Positions 9,148 through 17,040 of a stretch of 64,000 nucleotides of DNA are shown one piece after another. The stretch's first letter is position 1; each line of letters opens with the position of its first letter. The stretch comes from Xanthomonas sp. 10-10 (GTDB lineage: Bacteria > Pseudomonadota > Gammaproteobacteria > Xanthomonadales > Xanthomonadaceae), in contig NZ_CP144460.1 of the NCBI RefSeq assembly GCF_040182365.1, forward strand, positions 2,046,001 to 2,110,000, written 5' to 3'. Under the pieces are notes generated by a model, which was not told the origin of the DNA, did no database searches, and saw only the letters and a list, made by a program, of their open reading frames with translations. The translations under genes and the position numbers were made by a program.

Positions 9148-9891
9148 ATGTCTGGTCAACGTCATCATCAACGTCACACCTTGCGCATCACCTCGGCACT
9201 GGCCTTGTGTCTTTCGCTAGCTGCAGGACAGGCCGCTCCGGTTGGCAGCATTCCGGCCGGTGACTGGCGCGGAATCCTGTCTGCCAGCGGCGGTGCCGGC
9301 CCGGTCTATGTCCGCCTGAGCGGGCGCGCGGCGGGATCCGATGGCATCCAGACTGCAGACGTGCGATTTGGTCCTCCCTTCAATTGCGCGCTTGAGCTAC
9401 AGGCGCAGCCGGACGGCTACGCGCTGTCCTCGCGCAATGGCGGCAAGTTTTGTGACGCGCTAGCCGGTGGGCGTGCCCAGCTTCAGGTGTCCGATGGTGC
9501 GACCTCCGGCATGCAACTCACGCTGCCCGGCCGCGACTCGCCGTTGATCGTTGTCCTGGACCAGAGCAGCACAGGACTGGCCGAAGCCGGCCGCTGGCGC
9601 GGGGCGGGCCTGATGGCCGTGCAACTAGAGATCGTGGCGGCCACAATTCGCCCGGGCGACGTGCTTGGCCGCTTGCGCTACGGCGCTCCTCGCGACTGCC
9701 AGGTGGAGTTGCGCTACGCAGGGCGTTCGGCAGGCGCGTTGAACGCCTGGATCGGGGCCAACGATAGAGGCTATTGCCGTCAGCTCAGCGATGGCCAAGC
9801 CAGCCTGCGGATCCGTGCCGACGGCAGCGCAGAGCTTGCACTTGTCTTGAAAGGCCAGCGCGATACGACACTGTTCGAGCGGATGCCCTGA
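9148..9891 (+). CDS. Secreted protein with two similar Cys-pair modules, function unknown
   Basis: The 247-residue product has an N-terminal signal peptide (basic MSGQRHHQRHTLR, hydrophobic 'ITSALALCLSLAAG', Ala-rich cleavage region near residue 30). The mature part reads as two related modules of about 95-110 residues. Each starts with a '[DR]WRG' turn and contains a Cys in 'NCALEL' or 'DCQVEL', then a second Cys in 'KFCDAL' or 'GYCRQL', then a closing beta-rich segment ending 'MQLTLPG' or 'LALVLKG'. The paired cysteines suggest one disulphide per module in the periplasm or outside the cell. A GGAG site lies seven bases before the ATG. I do not recognise the family. Confidence 0.7.
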   Translation: MSGQRHHQRHTLRITSALALCLSLAAGQAAPVGSIPAGDWRGILSASGGAGPVYVRLSGRAAGSDGIQTADVRFGPPFNCALELQAQPDGYALSSRNGGKFCDALAGGRAQLQVSDGATSGMQLTLPGRDSPLIVVLDQSSTGLAEAGRWRGAGLMAVQLEIVAATIRPGDVLGRLRYGAPRDCQVELRYAGRSAGALNAWIGANDRGYCRQLSDGQASLRIRADGSAELALVLKGQRDTTLFERMP

Positions 9892-10425
9892 GGTTGTTGC
9901 AGGCGCGCGTCTGCCATTGAGGACATTACTTATGTGAGTGCGAGCCAGGATGCGCGTCGGTCGCGCCGGGCGCCACCACGACTGCATCCTTCAGCGGGCC
10001 GAGGCATACATCCAGAGCCGGCAGCGCGAACGTTCGGGTACCAGCGATGTGCTGACCGGAGATGTGGAATACACGGTGATAGGGGAGGGCCGTAGCAATG
10101 TGCAATTGATCTTCGACTATTTCGATACGCGCTTTTCTATCTCTCCCAGTCATTACAAACCGTGGACCAGGGCCGACGCATTGGCTGCACGTCGCCACCT
10201 AGGAGTCGATCCGGCACGGTATCGACTTTGCGCCGCACGAAGCGGGCATTGGATGGGCAGAGCTGACGCGACGACGAGGTGTATGGCCCCATCTGCTGAT
10301 CCTGCTATGAGCCGGGTCAGGGGCAATGTCGGGTGGAGGGAAGAATTGCAGCGACAGCCAATGATGCGGCCGACGCGTCGCGGCGGTCTGGCGATCAGTC
10401 GTTGGGGTGCGCGGCCGAGGCTGTC
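9892..10425. other. Gene-poor stretch between two genes
   Basis: Both strands have open frames (plus 9,938-10,513, minus 9,926-10,198). The plus frame contains a protein-like segment 'DVEYTVIGEGRSNVQLIFDY' followed by low-quality Arg-rich sequence that runs antisense into the PaiB-like gene. Neither frame has a good ribosome binding site. It may hold a decayed gene; I cannot name one. Confidence 0.35.
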
Positions 10426-11061
10426 TCAGCGTGTCGTATCGGCGTCCATCGCCGCCTGCATCAACGCTGCAATCGCGTGCGAGGCTTGGTCGGGTTGCTG
10501 TGCCAGGAACTGACTGACGCTGCGGCGATTGGCTGGCGGGTGGTTCTGACTCAACTTGAAAGTGAGTTCGATGCGGCTGGGCACGAAGCGGAACCCGACC
10601 AGGCCGCGCAGCTGGCGGCGATGGCTGTCGCGCTCCATTTCGAACAGCCAGTCGCTACCGACACGGTGCTCGAAATGCCGGCTCATGCGGTCGATCAGGT
10701 CGCCCAGGGCCGCTTCGTCGTCGACCCGGCTGCACTGGCCATGCAGGTGTGCAACCGCGTAATTCCAGGTCGGTACGCGCGCGGCGACCTCCTTGTCCGG
10801 ATACCAGGTGGGCGACACATAGGCGTGCGGCCCGTGCACCACGATCACCACATCGTCAGGTGCGCGGGCCTGTGGATTGGGGCGTGCCCAATGGCCTTCG
10901 ATGATGATGGCCTCGCCATCGCGGTGATACAGCACCGGCAGGTGCGAGATTGCCGGCGCTCCATCCTCGCCCTGACTGATCAGGGTGACGAACGGGTCGC
11001 GCGCCAGCAGCCAGTCCAGCAACGCCAGATCGGTCTGTGCGAACGCGCGCGGTGCGTACAT
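10426..11061 (-). CDS. PaiB-like FMN-binding negative transcriptional regulator family protein
   Basis: The 211-residue product begins MYAPRAFAQTD and has 'NPQARA' and 'HAYVSPTWY' followed by 'VPTWNY', all hallmarks of the PaiB/FMN-binding split-barrel family. PaiB in Bacillus is linked to repression of sporulation and protease genes, but most members are simply flavin-binding proteins of unknown role. The start follows the stop of the upstream 111-residue gene by one base, so it closes a tightly packed run beginning with asnS. Confidence 0.85.
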   Translation of the reverse strand: MYAPRAFAQTDLALLDWLLARDPFVTLISQGEDGAPAISHLPVLYHRDGEAIIIEGHWARPNPQARAPDDVVIVVHGPHAYVSPTWYPDKEVAARVPTWNYAVAHLHGQCSRVDDEAALGDLIDRMSRHFEHRVGSDWLFEMERDSHRRQLRGLVGFRFVPSRIELTFKLSQNHPPANRRSVSQFLAQQPDQASHAIAALMQAAMDADTTR

Positions 11062-11062
11062 C

Positions 11063-11398
11063 TCAGGCGCGGCCGCCCATGGTCACCACCATGCGCGCAC
11101 GCAGGTCGGCATCGCTGTCGCCGCGTGGCGGCGAGATTTCGTGCAGCGAGAAACCGCGCATCAGCGCGTCTTCTTCGTCCAGCCCGTCCAGTGCCACGAA
11201 TTCGGCATCGAACAAGGCCGCACGCGCGGTGTCCTCGCTGTCGTAGGGCAGCGTCTTGCCATCGCTGTCCAGCACTTCGGCGGTGCCGGCGGCCTTGATA
11301 CGCAGGCGCGCCCAGATCAGGGTGCGGCCGATGGTCGCCAGCCACCATTGGTCGTGGCTGTCGGAGCCGTGCGCTGCGTCGGTGTCGATGATGTTCAT
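11063..11398 (-). CDS. Conserved hypothetical protein, 111 residues
   Basis: The product begins MNIIDTDAAHGSDSHDQWWLATIGRTLIWARLRIK and is acidic, cytoplasmic and lacks a signal or membrane segment. The start is chosen inside a longer open frame because it overlaps the stop of the upstream membrane protein gene by four bases and because the residues before it are the wrong-frame reading of that gene. It is followed after one base by the PaiB-like gene. I do not recognise a family. Gene status is supported by the packing and by codon use like the neighbours. Confidence 0.7.
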   Translation of the reverse strand: MNIIDTDAAHGSDSHDQWWLATIGRTLIWARLRIKAAGTAEVLDSDGKTLPYDSEDTARAALFDAEFVALDGLDEEDALMRGFSLHEISPPRGDSDADLRARMVVTMGGRA

Positions 11399-11700
11399 GC
11401 CAGTACCTTGGAAAGCAGCCCGAGCAGGGCCGCCATGCCCAGGCCGAAAAAAATGGTCAGCAGCGAGAGCCAGGCGGGTGTGGCCAGACCGGACAGCGCA
11501 CCGTCGCGGTAGCTGCGGTAGCGGCGCGCCAACAACCAGCGCCATGCGGTGGGGCTGATGAAGGCCGGGTCGCCGAAGCTGTCCAACGCATCCGGATGGC
11601 GGTCGCGCAGGTGCACCAGGGTCAGCGGCCAGAAGATCAGCAGCGCGGTCAGCCCGGCAACGGCGACACCGACAAAACACAGCGCGAAGAACAGCGTCAT
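11395..11700 (-). CDS. Small inner-membrane protein, 101 residues
   Basis: The product has a first membrane helix at residues 3-24 ('FALCFVGVAVAGLTALLIFW'), a basic cytoplasmic segment with 'RRYRSYRDG', and a second helix near 77-97 ('WLSLLTIFFGLGMAALLGLL'). The ATG overlaps the upstream stop by four bases and its own stop overlaps the next start by four bases, so three small genes are translationally coupled. No function can be assigned. Confidence 0.75.
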   Translation of the reverse strand: MTLFFALCFVGVAVAGLTALLIFWPLTLVHLRDRHPDALDSFGDPAFISPTAWRWLLARRYRSYRDGALSGLATPAWLSLLTIFFGLGMAALLGLLSKVLA

Positions 11701-12074
11701 ACGGAATGCTCCTGGGGTGGAGCGTCGAAGCGGGCGATGATCGCAATGACGCCGACGATATTGTCGTTCAATGCATCCAGTTCTTCGGCAGGAATCCACC
11801 ATTCGGTGTGATGTGCGCCGCCGACTTTCTGAATGGCGTAATTGTCGACGAACGACTTGCGCACATCGAACTGCGCCACATAGCCGACCCCGCTGTCCTT
11901 GACGTTCCAGCGCGATGCGATTTCCTCGGCATAGCGCTGATTGGTGACGGGATAGAAGATCGGCTGCTCCGGCAATCGCGGTGGCCAGCGTCGGAAGCCG
12001 GAGTCACGCACCAGGGCGTATTCCTCCGGCCCCAGCGGACGGTACATGGTCACCGTGGCCGCATCGTTGCTCAC
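11697..12074 (-). CDS. ADP-ribosylation/crystallin J1-type conserved protein
   Basis: The product is 125 residues from a GTG that follows the asnS stop after one base, or 116 residues from an internal ATG at 12,047 (MYRPLGPEEYALV). Family members usually begin '(M)xLYRPVG', so the ATG is a real alternative. The motifs 'PPRLPEQPIFYPV.N..YA', 'W..(K/P)DSGVGYV..F', 'VGG..H.E.W.PAEELD..N..I.G' are those of small proteins annotated in databases as ADP-ribosylation/crystallin J1. The name comes from remote similarity and no activity is established. It is coupled to the membrane protein gene downstream. Confidence 0.75.
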   Translation of the reverse strand: MSNDAATVTMYRPLGPEEYALVRDSGFRRWPPRLPEQPIFYPVTNQRYAEEIASRWNVKDSGVGYVAQFDVRKSFVDNYAIQKVGGAHHTEWWIPAEELDALNDNIVGVIAIIARFDAPPQEHSV

Positions 12075-12075
12075 A

Positions 12076-13470
<1,395 letters not shown>

Positions 13471-13688
13471 GACTTTTCCTCGCCGTAGCGACCTTGAATG
13501 GCCTGCGAGTTTACTGGCTGCGGGCGCGCTGGCGCGAGCGCCTGAACCGCTTGCAGGTGGTCGCGCTTGTCGAAGGCTCGGCATGGCCCCATCTGGAGAG
13601 CACGTCGTATCGGCGGGTGCAGTCCTTGGTTCTTGCAGCCTCGCTATACTTGCCGTCATCGTTTCACCATCGTTTCTGGAGCACGCCC

Positions 13689-14027
13689 ATGGCCATCAGC
13701 CTCACCCCCGCCGCGCTGGAGCGCGTGCAGCGTTTCGTGCAGCAGACCCCGGGGACGCTGGGTCTGCGCTTTGGTGTGACCAAGACCGGTTGCTCGGGCT
13801 GGGGCCACATCACCGATCTGGCGCGCGAGAAGCGCGATGACGATGCGGTGTTCGAGCAGGACGGGGTACGCATCTTCGTAGACCCCACCAGCCTGCCGCT
13901 GGTCGACGGCACCTGCATCGATTTCGGCAAGCACGGCCTCAGCGAGACTTTCACGTTCAACAATCCCAATGCGACCGCCGAATGCGGGTGCGGGGAGAGC
14001 TTCACGACCGAAGCCGAGCATCGCTGA
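13689..14027 (+). CDS. IscA/ErpA-type iron-sulfur cluster carrier
   Basis: An A-type carrier that receives Fe-S clusters from the assembly scaffold and passes them to apoproteins. The 112-residue product has the three conserved cysteines: Cys35 in 'KTGCSGW' and Cys99/Cys101 in 'ECGCGESF'. It also has the family core '[22 protein letters not shown]'. The start [13 protein letters not shown] is chosen over 65 upstream in-frame codons because it matches the family N-terminus. A TATACT hexamer at 13,645-13,650 may be the -10 element. Which of IscA, SufA or ErpA it corresponds to cannot be settled here; no isc or suf genes are nearby. Confidence 0.88.
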   Translation: MAISLTPAALERVQRFVQQTPGTLGLRFGVTKTGCSGWGHITDLAREKRDDDAVFEQDGVRIFVDPTSLPLVDGTCIDFGKHGLSETFTFNNPNATAECGCGESFTTEAEHR

Positions 14028-14055
14028 GTCCGGCTGAGCCAAATTCCCCTGGAGG

Positions 14056-14191
14056 TCCTTCTCCCCTCGGGAGAAGGTGCCCGAAGGGCGGATGAGAGTA
14101 CGGGGCGAAGCCTCGCGCGGTGAGGCGTCACGAGTGGCTTCGCCGCTGACCCTCACCCCAACCCCTCTCCCGGCGGGAGAGGGGCTCAAGC
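14056..14191. repeat. Dispersed intergenic palindromic repeat, copy 1
   Basis: The stretch is made of small GC-rich inverted repeats: CTCCCCTCGGGAG near 14,062, GCCCGAAGGGC near 14,078, a central segment with GCGAAGCCTCGCGCGG, and CTCTCCCGGCGGGAGAG near 14,165. A related sequence in the opposite orientation lies at 21,741-21,939. Sharing several motifs in order in a non-coding context marks it as a dispersed xanthomonad-type element. Confidence 0.6.
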
Positions 14192-14286
14192 AGTTGCCGC
14201 GCAGATGTTCTGTTCGTAGGCCGGCCGCTAGCACAGCCCGGTTGCAGCTAAGCAACTGAACTGCCATACTTTCCTGCTTCCTGCCC

Positions 14287-14341
14287 GGTTCCGGGCCGGA
14301 ACCCTTGCTCCACCGGCCGCCTTGCGCGGGTCACCGGGGAG
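14287..14341 (+). promoter_or_regulatory. Candidate S6:S18 ribosomal leader upstream of rpsF
   Basis: Two structured elements precede rpsF. The first is the near-perfect palindrome at 14,287-14,303 (GGTTCCGG, one base, CCGGAACC). The second, at 14,308-14,341, has an outer stem CTCC/GGAG, an inner CCGC/GCGG hairpin, and asymmetric bulges carrying ACCGG on the left and CACCGG on the right. Bacterial rpsF leaders often carry a CCG-bearing bulged hairpin bound by the S6:S18 complex for autoregulation, and this fits in position and content. Structure and binding are inferred. Confidence 0.4.
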
Positions 14342-14381
14342 CTGTCCGGCCCACGTGGCCACATCCGAAAGGTAAAACAAC

Positions 14382-14813
14382 ATGAGTCGTCATTACGAAG
14401 TCGTGTTCCTGGTCCATCCGGACCAGAGCGAGCAGGTCCCGGCCATGATCGAGCGCTACAAGTCGCTGATCGAGGGCGGTAACGGCACCATCCACCGTCT
14501 GGAAGACTGGGGCCGTCGTCAGCTGGCTTACCCGATCCAGAACCTGGTGAAGGCGCACTACGTGCTGCTCAACATCGAAGTCGACCAGGCCGTGCTGAGC
14601 GAGCTGGTGGAAAGCTTCCGCTTCAACGATGCAGTGCTGCGTCACCTGGTCGTCAAGCGCGATGGCCCGGACACCGAGCAGTCGCTGATCATGAAGAGCA
14701 AGGACGAGAAGGGCGACAAGCCCGAGCGTAGCGAGCGTCGTCGTCGTGACGATGAAGAGGGCGAAGCCCCCGCTGCCACCGATACCGACGGCGACAACGC
14801 CGAAGCCGCTTAA
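14382..14813 (+). CDS. rpsF: 30S ribosomal protein bS6
   Basis: Binds 16S rRNA as a heterodimer with S18 in the platform of the small subunit. The 143-residue product starts [20 protein letters not shown] and contains '[12 protein letters not shown]', the S6 signature. The C-terminal 45 residues are a charged Lys/Arg/Glu/Asp tail, longer than the E. coli protein's (total 131-135). It is the first gene of rpsF-rpsR-rplI, with rpsR 11 bp downstream. Confidence 0.98.
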   Translation: MSRHYEVVFLVHPDQSEQVPAMIERYKSLIEGGNGTIHRLEDWGRRQLAYPIQNLVKAHYVLLNIEVDQAVLSELVESFRFNDAVLRHLVVKRDGPDTEQSLIMKSKDEKGDKPERSERRRRDDEEGEAPAATDTDGDNAEAA

Positions 14814-14824
14814 GGAGCGCTGTC

Positions 14825-15055
14825 ATGTCCAAGTTCTTCCGTCGTCGCAAGTTCTGCAAGTTCACCGCCGAGGGCGTCAAGGAGATCGATTACAAGGATC
14901 TCAACACCCTGCGCCAGTACCTCACCGAGAACGGCAAGATCGTGCCGAGCCGCGTGACCGGTACCAAGTCCAAGTACCAGCGTCAGCTGGCCACGGCCGT
15001 CAAGCGCTCGCGTTTCCTGGCGCTGATCCCGTACACGGACAACCACGACGTTTAA
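14825..15055 (+). CDS. rpsR: 30S ribosomal protein bS18
   Basis: The partner of S6 on the small subunit. The 76-residue product has the family core '[38 protein letters not shown]' and the basic '[21 protein letters not shown]' C-terminus. A GGAG site lies nine bases before the ATG. It is followed by a 235-bp gap holding repeats before rplI. Confidence 0.98.
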   Translation: MSKFFRRRKFCKFTAEGVKEIDYKDLNTLRQYLTENGKIVPSRVTGTKSKYQRQLATAVKRSRFLALIPYTDNHDV

Positions 15056-15067
15056 TCCGAGTCGTTG

Positions 15068-15133
15068 ATGTGAGTTCCTCACAAGAGCCCGCACGGCTGT
15101 ATGTGAGTCCCTCACAAGAGCCCACACATCCAT
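15068..15133 (+). repeat. Two tandem 33-bp repeats between rpsR and rplI
   Basis: Unit 1 (15,068-15,100) and unit 2 (15,101-15,133) share their first 27 bases with two substitutions. Each contains the small inverted repeat GTGAG-n3-CTCAC followed by AAGAGCCC. Sequence just after unit 2 (ATGTGCGGG, then TTATTAAAAAATA) can pair with the CCCACACAT of unit 2 or, through GTGCGGG, with CCCGCAC of unit 1, so alternative hairpins are possible. It could attenuate or terminate transcription before rplI. Confidence 0.6.
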
Positions 15134-15188
15134 GTGCGGGTTATTAAAAAATATAGAGGCCGGTCATTCGAGATGCGGTGTTGATCGT

Positions 15189-15225
15189 GCTCTTGCGATT
15201 CCCAAATCCCGATTCCCGAATCCCG
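15189..15225 (+). repeat. GATTCCC heptamer array, copy 1
   Basis: From 15,197 the sequence runs through four consecutive heptamers GATTCCC, AAATCCC, GATTCCC, GAATCCC. They are preceded by GCTCTTGC, which matches the GCTCTTAC before the second array at 35,316. The shared flank shows the two are copies of one element rather than chance repeats. Confidence 0.6.
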
Positions 15226-15290
15226 TCTTTTCGGACAGCAAACGTTGCGTCGGCCAAAGCGCCGGCGCTAACGAATAACGGAGCACCACC

Positions 15291-15740
15291 ATGGATCTGA
15301 TTCTTCTGCAGAAAGTGACCAACCTGGGCAATCTGGGCGACAAGGTCAGCGTCAAGCCGGGCTACGGCCGTAACTTCCTCGTGCCGCAGGGCAAGGCCGT
15401 CCCGGCCACCGCTGCCAACGTCGAAGCGTTCGAGACCAAGCGCGCCGAGTACGAAGCCAAGGCCAACACCATCCTGGCCGATGCACAGAGCCGCGCCACC
15501 AAGTTCGAAGGCGCCAGCGTCACCATCGGTGCGCACGCGTCGACCGAAGGCAAGCTGTACGGCTCGGTCGGTCCGCGCGATATCGCCGAGGCGTTCACCG
15601 CCGCCGGCCTGCCGCTGGAAAAGAGCGAAGTGATCCTGGGCGAAGGCGCATTCCGCAATGTCGGCGAGTACGACGTTGTGCTGCACCTGCACGCCGATGT
15701 GGAAACCACCGTCAAGGTCATCGTCGAATCCGACGCCTGA
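15291..15740 (+). CDS. rplI: 50S ribosomal protein bL9
   Basis: A two-domain 23S rRNA-binding protein of the large subunit. The 149-residue product begins '[36 protein letters not shown]', the L9 N-terminal signature, followed by the long central helix and a C-terminal domain. Length is normal. A GGAG site precedes the ATG. It is third in the rpsF-rpsR-rplI operon, with the rpsR gap occupied by repeats. Confidence 0.98.
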   Translation: MDLILLQKVTNLGNLGDKVSVKPGYGRNFLVPQGKAVPATAANVEAFETKRAEYEAKANTILADAQSRATKFEGASVTIGAHASTEGKLYGSVGPRDIAEAFTAAGLPLEKSEVILGEGAFRNVGEYDVVLHLHADVETTVKVIVESDA

Positions 15741-15800
15741 TCCTGGTCAGTGGCATCTAAGCGAAGCTGACCTTACGGAACAGTTCGCTTGCGACAACAA

Positions 15801-15826
15801 CAACGGGCGCCTCAGGGCGCCCGTTG
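15801..15826. terminator. Strong hairpin after rplI
   Basis: An 11-bp perfect stem, CAACGGGCGCC at 15,801-15,811 and GGCGCCCGTTG at 15,816-15,826, with a four-base loop. On the plus strand no T-run follows; on the minus strand it is followed by TTGTTGTTG. It probably ends the ribosomal operon, but the lack of a U-tract makes it a non-standard intrinsic terminator. Confidence 0.55.
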
Positions 15827-15892
15827 TGCGTTCGGGCGCGGCATGCTGCCGATCGTTCTCAAGCGCTGTATGGCGGTGGCGAGCCGCGACCG

Positions 15893-16858
15893 ATGAGCCC
15901 GACGACATGGCGCGGAATCAATACGCAACCACCCGGCACGGATCGGTTGCGGCTGGGCGCGGCGCTGGCAAGCGCCCGTTCGCCATTGGCGCGCGGGTAT
16001 CGCTTCGGCAGCGTCAGCGTGCCGGTTGGCGAGGATGACGCCTGTCGCTGGCGCATCCGTTTTGCGATTCCGCACGCGGCAACGCCCAGGCGTGGCGCTC
16101 CGGCGCTGTGGATGCTGGACGGCAACCGGGCGCTGGGCCTGTTCGATCCCGTGACGCTGTGGCGGCTGGCGCGCCTGCCGGTGCCGCCGGTGCTGGTCTT
16201 TGTCGACGCGGACCACGCGCTGCTGATCGACTTGCCCACCCGGGCTCGCCATTACACGTTCCAGCCGGCCGATCATCCATTCCTTGCCGCGCCCGGTGCC
16301 GCCGCAGGGCGGGTGGGCGGCGGCGCGCAGGCGCTGCACGCTGCGCTGCTGCAAAAGGCGGTGCCCGCGCTGGCGCAGCGCGTACGACTGGATGGCAGGC
16401 GGCAGGCGCTGTGGGGTCACTCGCTGGCCGGCCTGTTCGTAATGCACGCGCTGTATGCCGGCGAGGGCTGGTTTACCGATTTTGCGGCCGCCAGTCCGTC
16501 GCTCTGGTGGGGGCAGGGCGCCCTGCTGGGCACGCCCGAACACGCGCTGGTCGCGCGCGGCCTGCGTCATGCCGAGCGGCTGTGGCTGTTTCTTGGCGGC
16601 GCGGAGCGGGCCGGGCAGATCGATGCGCGCCGCCGCGATGACCCCGATCGCGCTGCGCTGCTGGCCGCGATCCAGGGCGCGCCGGCCGATGCGGCATGGC
16701 AGCTTGCCCGGCGCCTGATGGCCCTGCCGGGTCTGGATGTGCGTTACCGCCAGTTCCCTGCGCTGCACCATGCGGCGGTGTTCCAGGCGTCGTTGCGGGC
16801 CGTTTTGCGGGAGGTGGTCGGGTTGCCGGCAAGGGGCCAGGCACAGCCCAGGGTCTGA
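15893..16858 (+). CDS. Putative esterase of the alpha/beta-hydrolase fold (Fes/BesA/IroE-like)
   Basis: The 321-residue product has the nucleophile elbow 'WGHSLAG' with Ser177 and a late His in 'FPALHHAAVF'. It has the layout of the putative esterase family (PF00756) that includes siderophore esterases: 'FAIPHA..RRGAPALWMLDGN' early, 'FAAASPSLWWG' after the Ser motif, and 'LWLFLGGAE' later. No signal peptide is seen, so it is likely cytoplasmic. The start MSPTTWRG is preferred over an upstream in-frame extension that overlaps the rplI terminator. Siderophore hydrolysis is one possibility, but no siderophore genes are nearby. Confidence 0.75.
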   Translation: MSPTTWRGINTQPPGTDRLRLGAALASARSPLARGYRFGSVSVPVGEDDACRWRIRFAIPHAATPRRGAPALWMLDGNRALGLFDPVTLWRLARLPVPPVLVFVDADHALLIDLPTRARHYTFQPADHPFLAAPGAAAGRVGGGAQALHAALLQKAVPALAQRVRLDGRRQALWGHSLAGLFVMHALYAGEGWFTDFAAASPSLWWGQGALLGTPEHALVARGLRHAERLWLFLGGAERAGQIDARRRDDPDRAALLAAIQGAPADAAWQLARRLMALPGLDVRYRQFPALHHAAVFQASLRAVLREVVGLPARGQAQPRV

Positions 16859-16872
16859 ATCGACGCAGCCTC

Positions 16873-16906
16873 CGGACACCGGCGCTGGCGGGCCTGCCGG
16901 TGTCCG
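16873..16906. terminator. GC-rich hairpin between the esterase gene and smc
   Basis: An 11-bp perfect stem, CGGACACCGGC at 16,873-16,883 with GCCGGTGTCCG at 16,896-16,906, and a 12-base loop. There is no T-run. It lies just after the esterase stop. A possible smc -10 element TATACT follows at 16,921-16,926. Confidence 0.45.
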
Positions 16907-17040
16907 CCGTGCCCGGCCGTTATACTCAACGCCAATCGTTCGCGTGGCCCGTGTTGCTGGCGTCCTGTCGGCCAGCGCGACGCCGTTGCAACCCCGACCC
17001 GATGGCGTGCCCCGCGCCGTTGACCGAGATCCCTGTTTCC

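Noticed and set aside
13471-13659. N-terminal extension of asnS by 63 codons
   Set aside because: Pro/Arg-rich and absent from the family; the internal ATG gives the standard length.
15068-15133. CRISPR array
   Set aside because: Two contiguous 33-bp units with no spacer pattern and no cas genes; they are tandem repeats.
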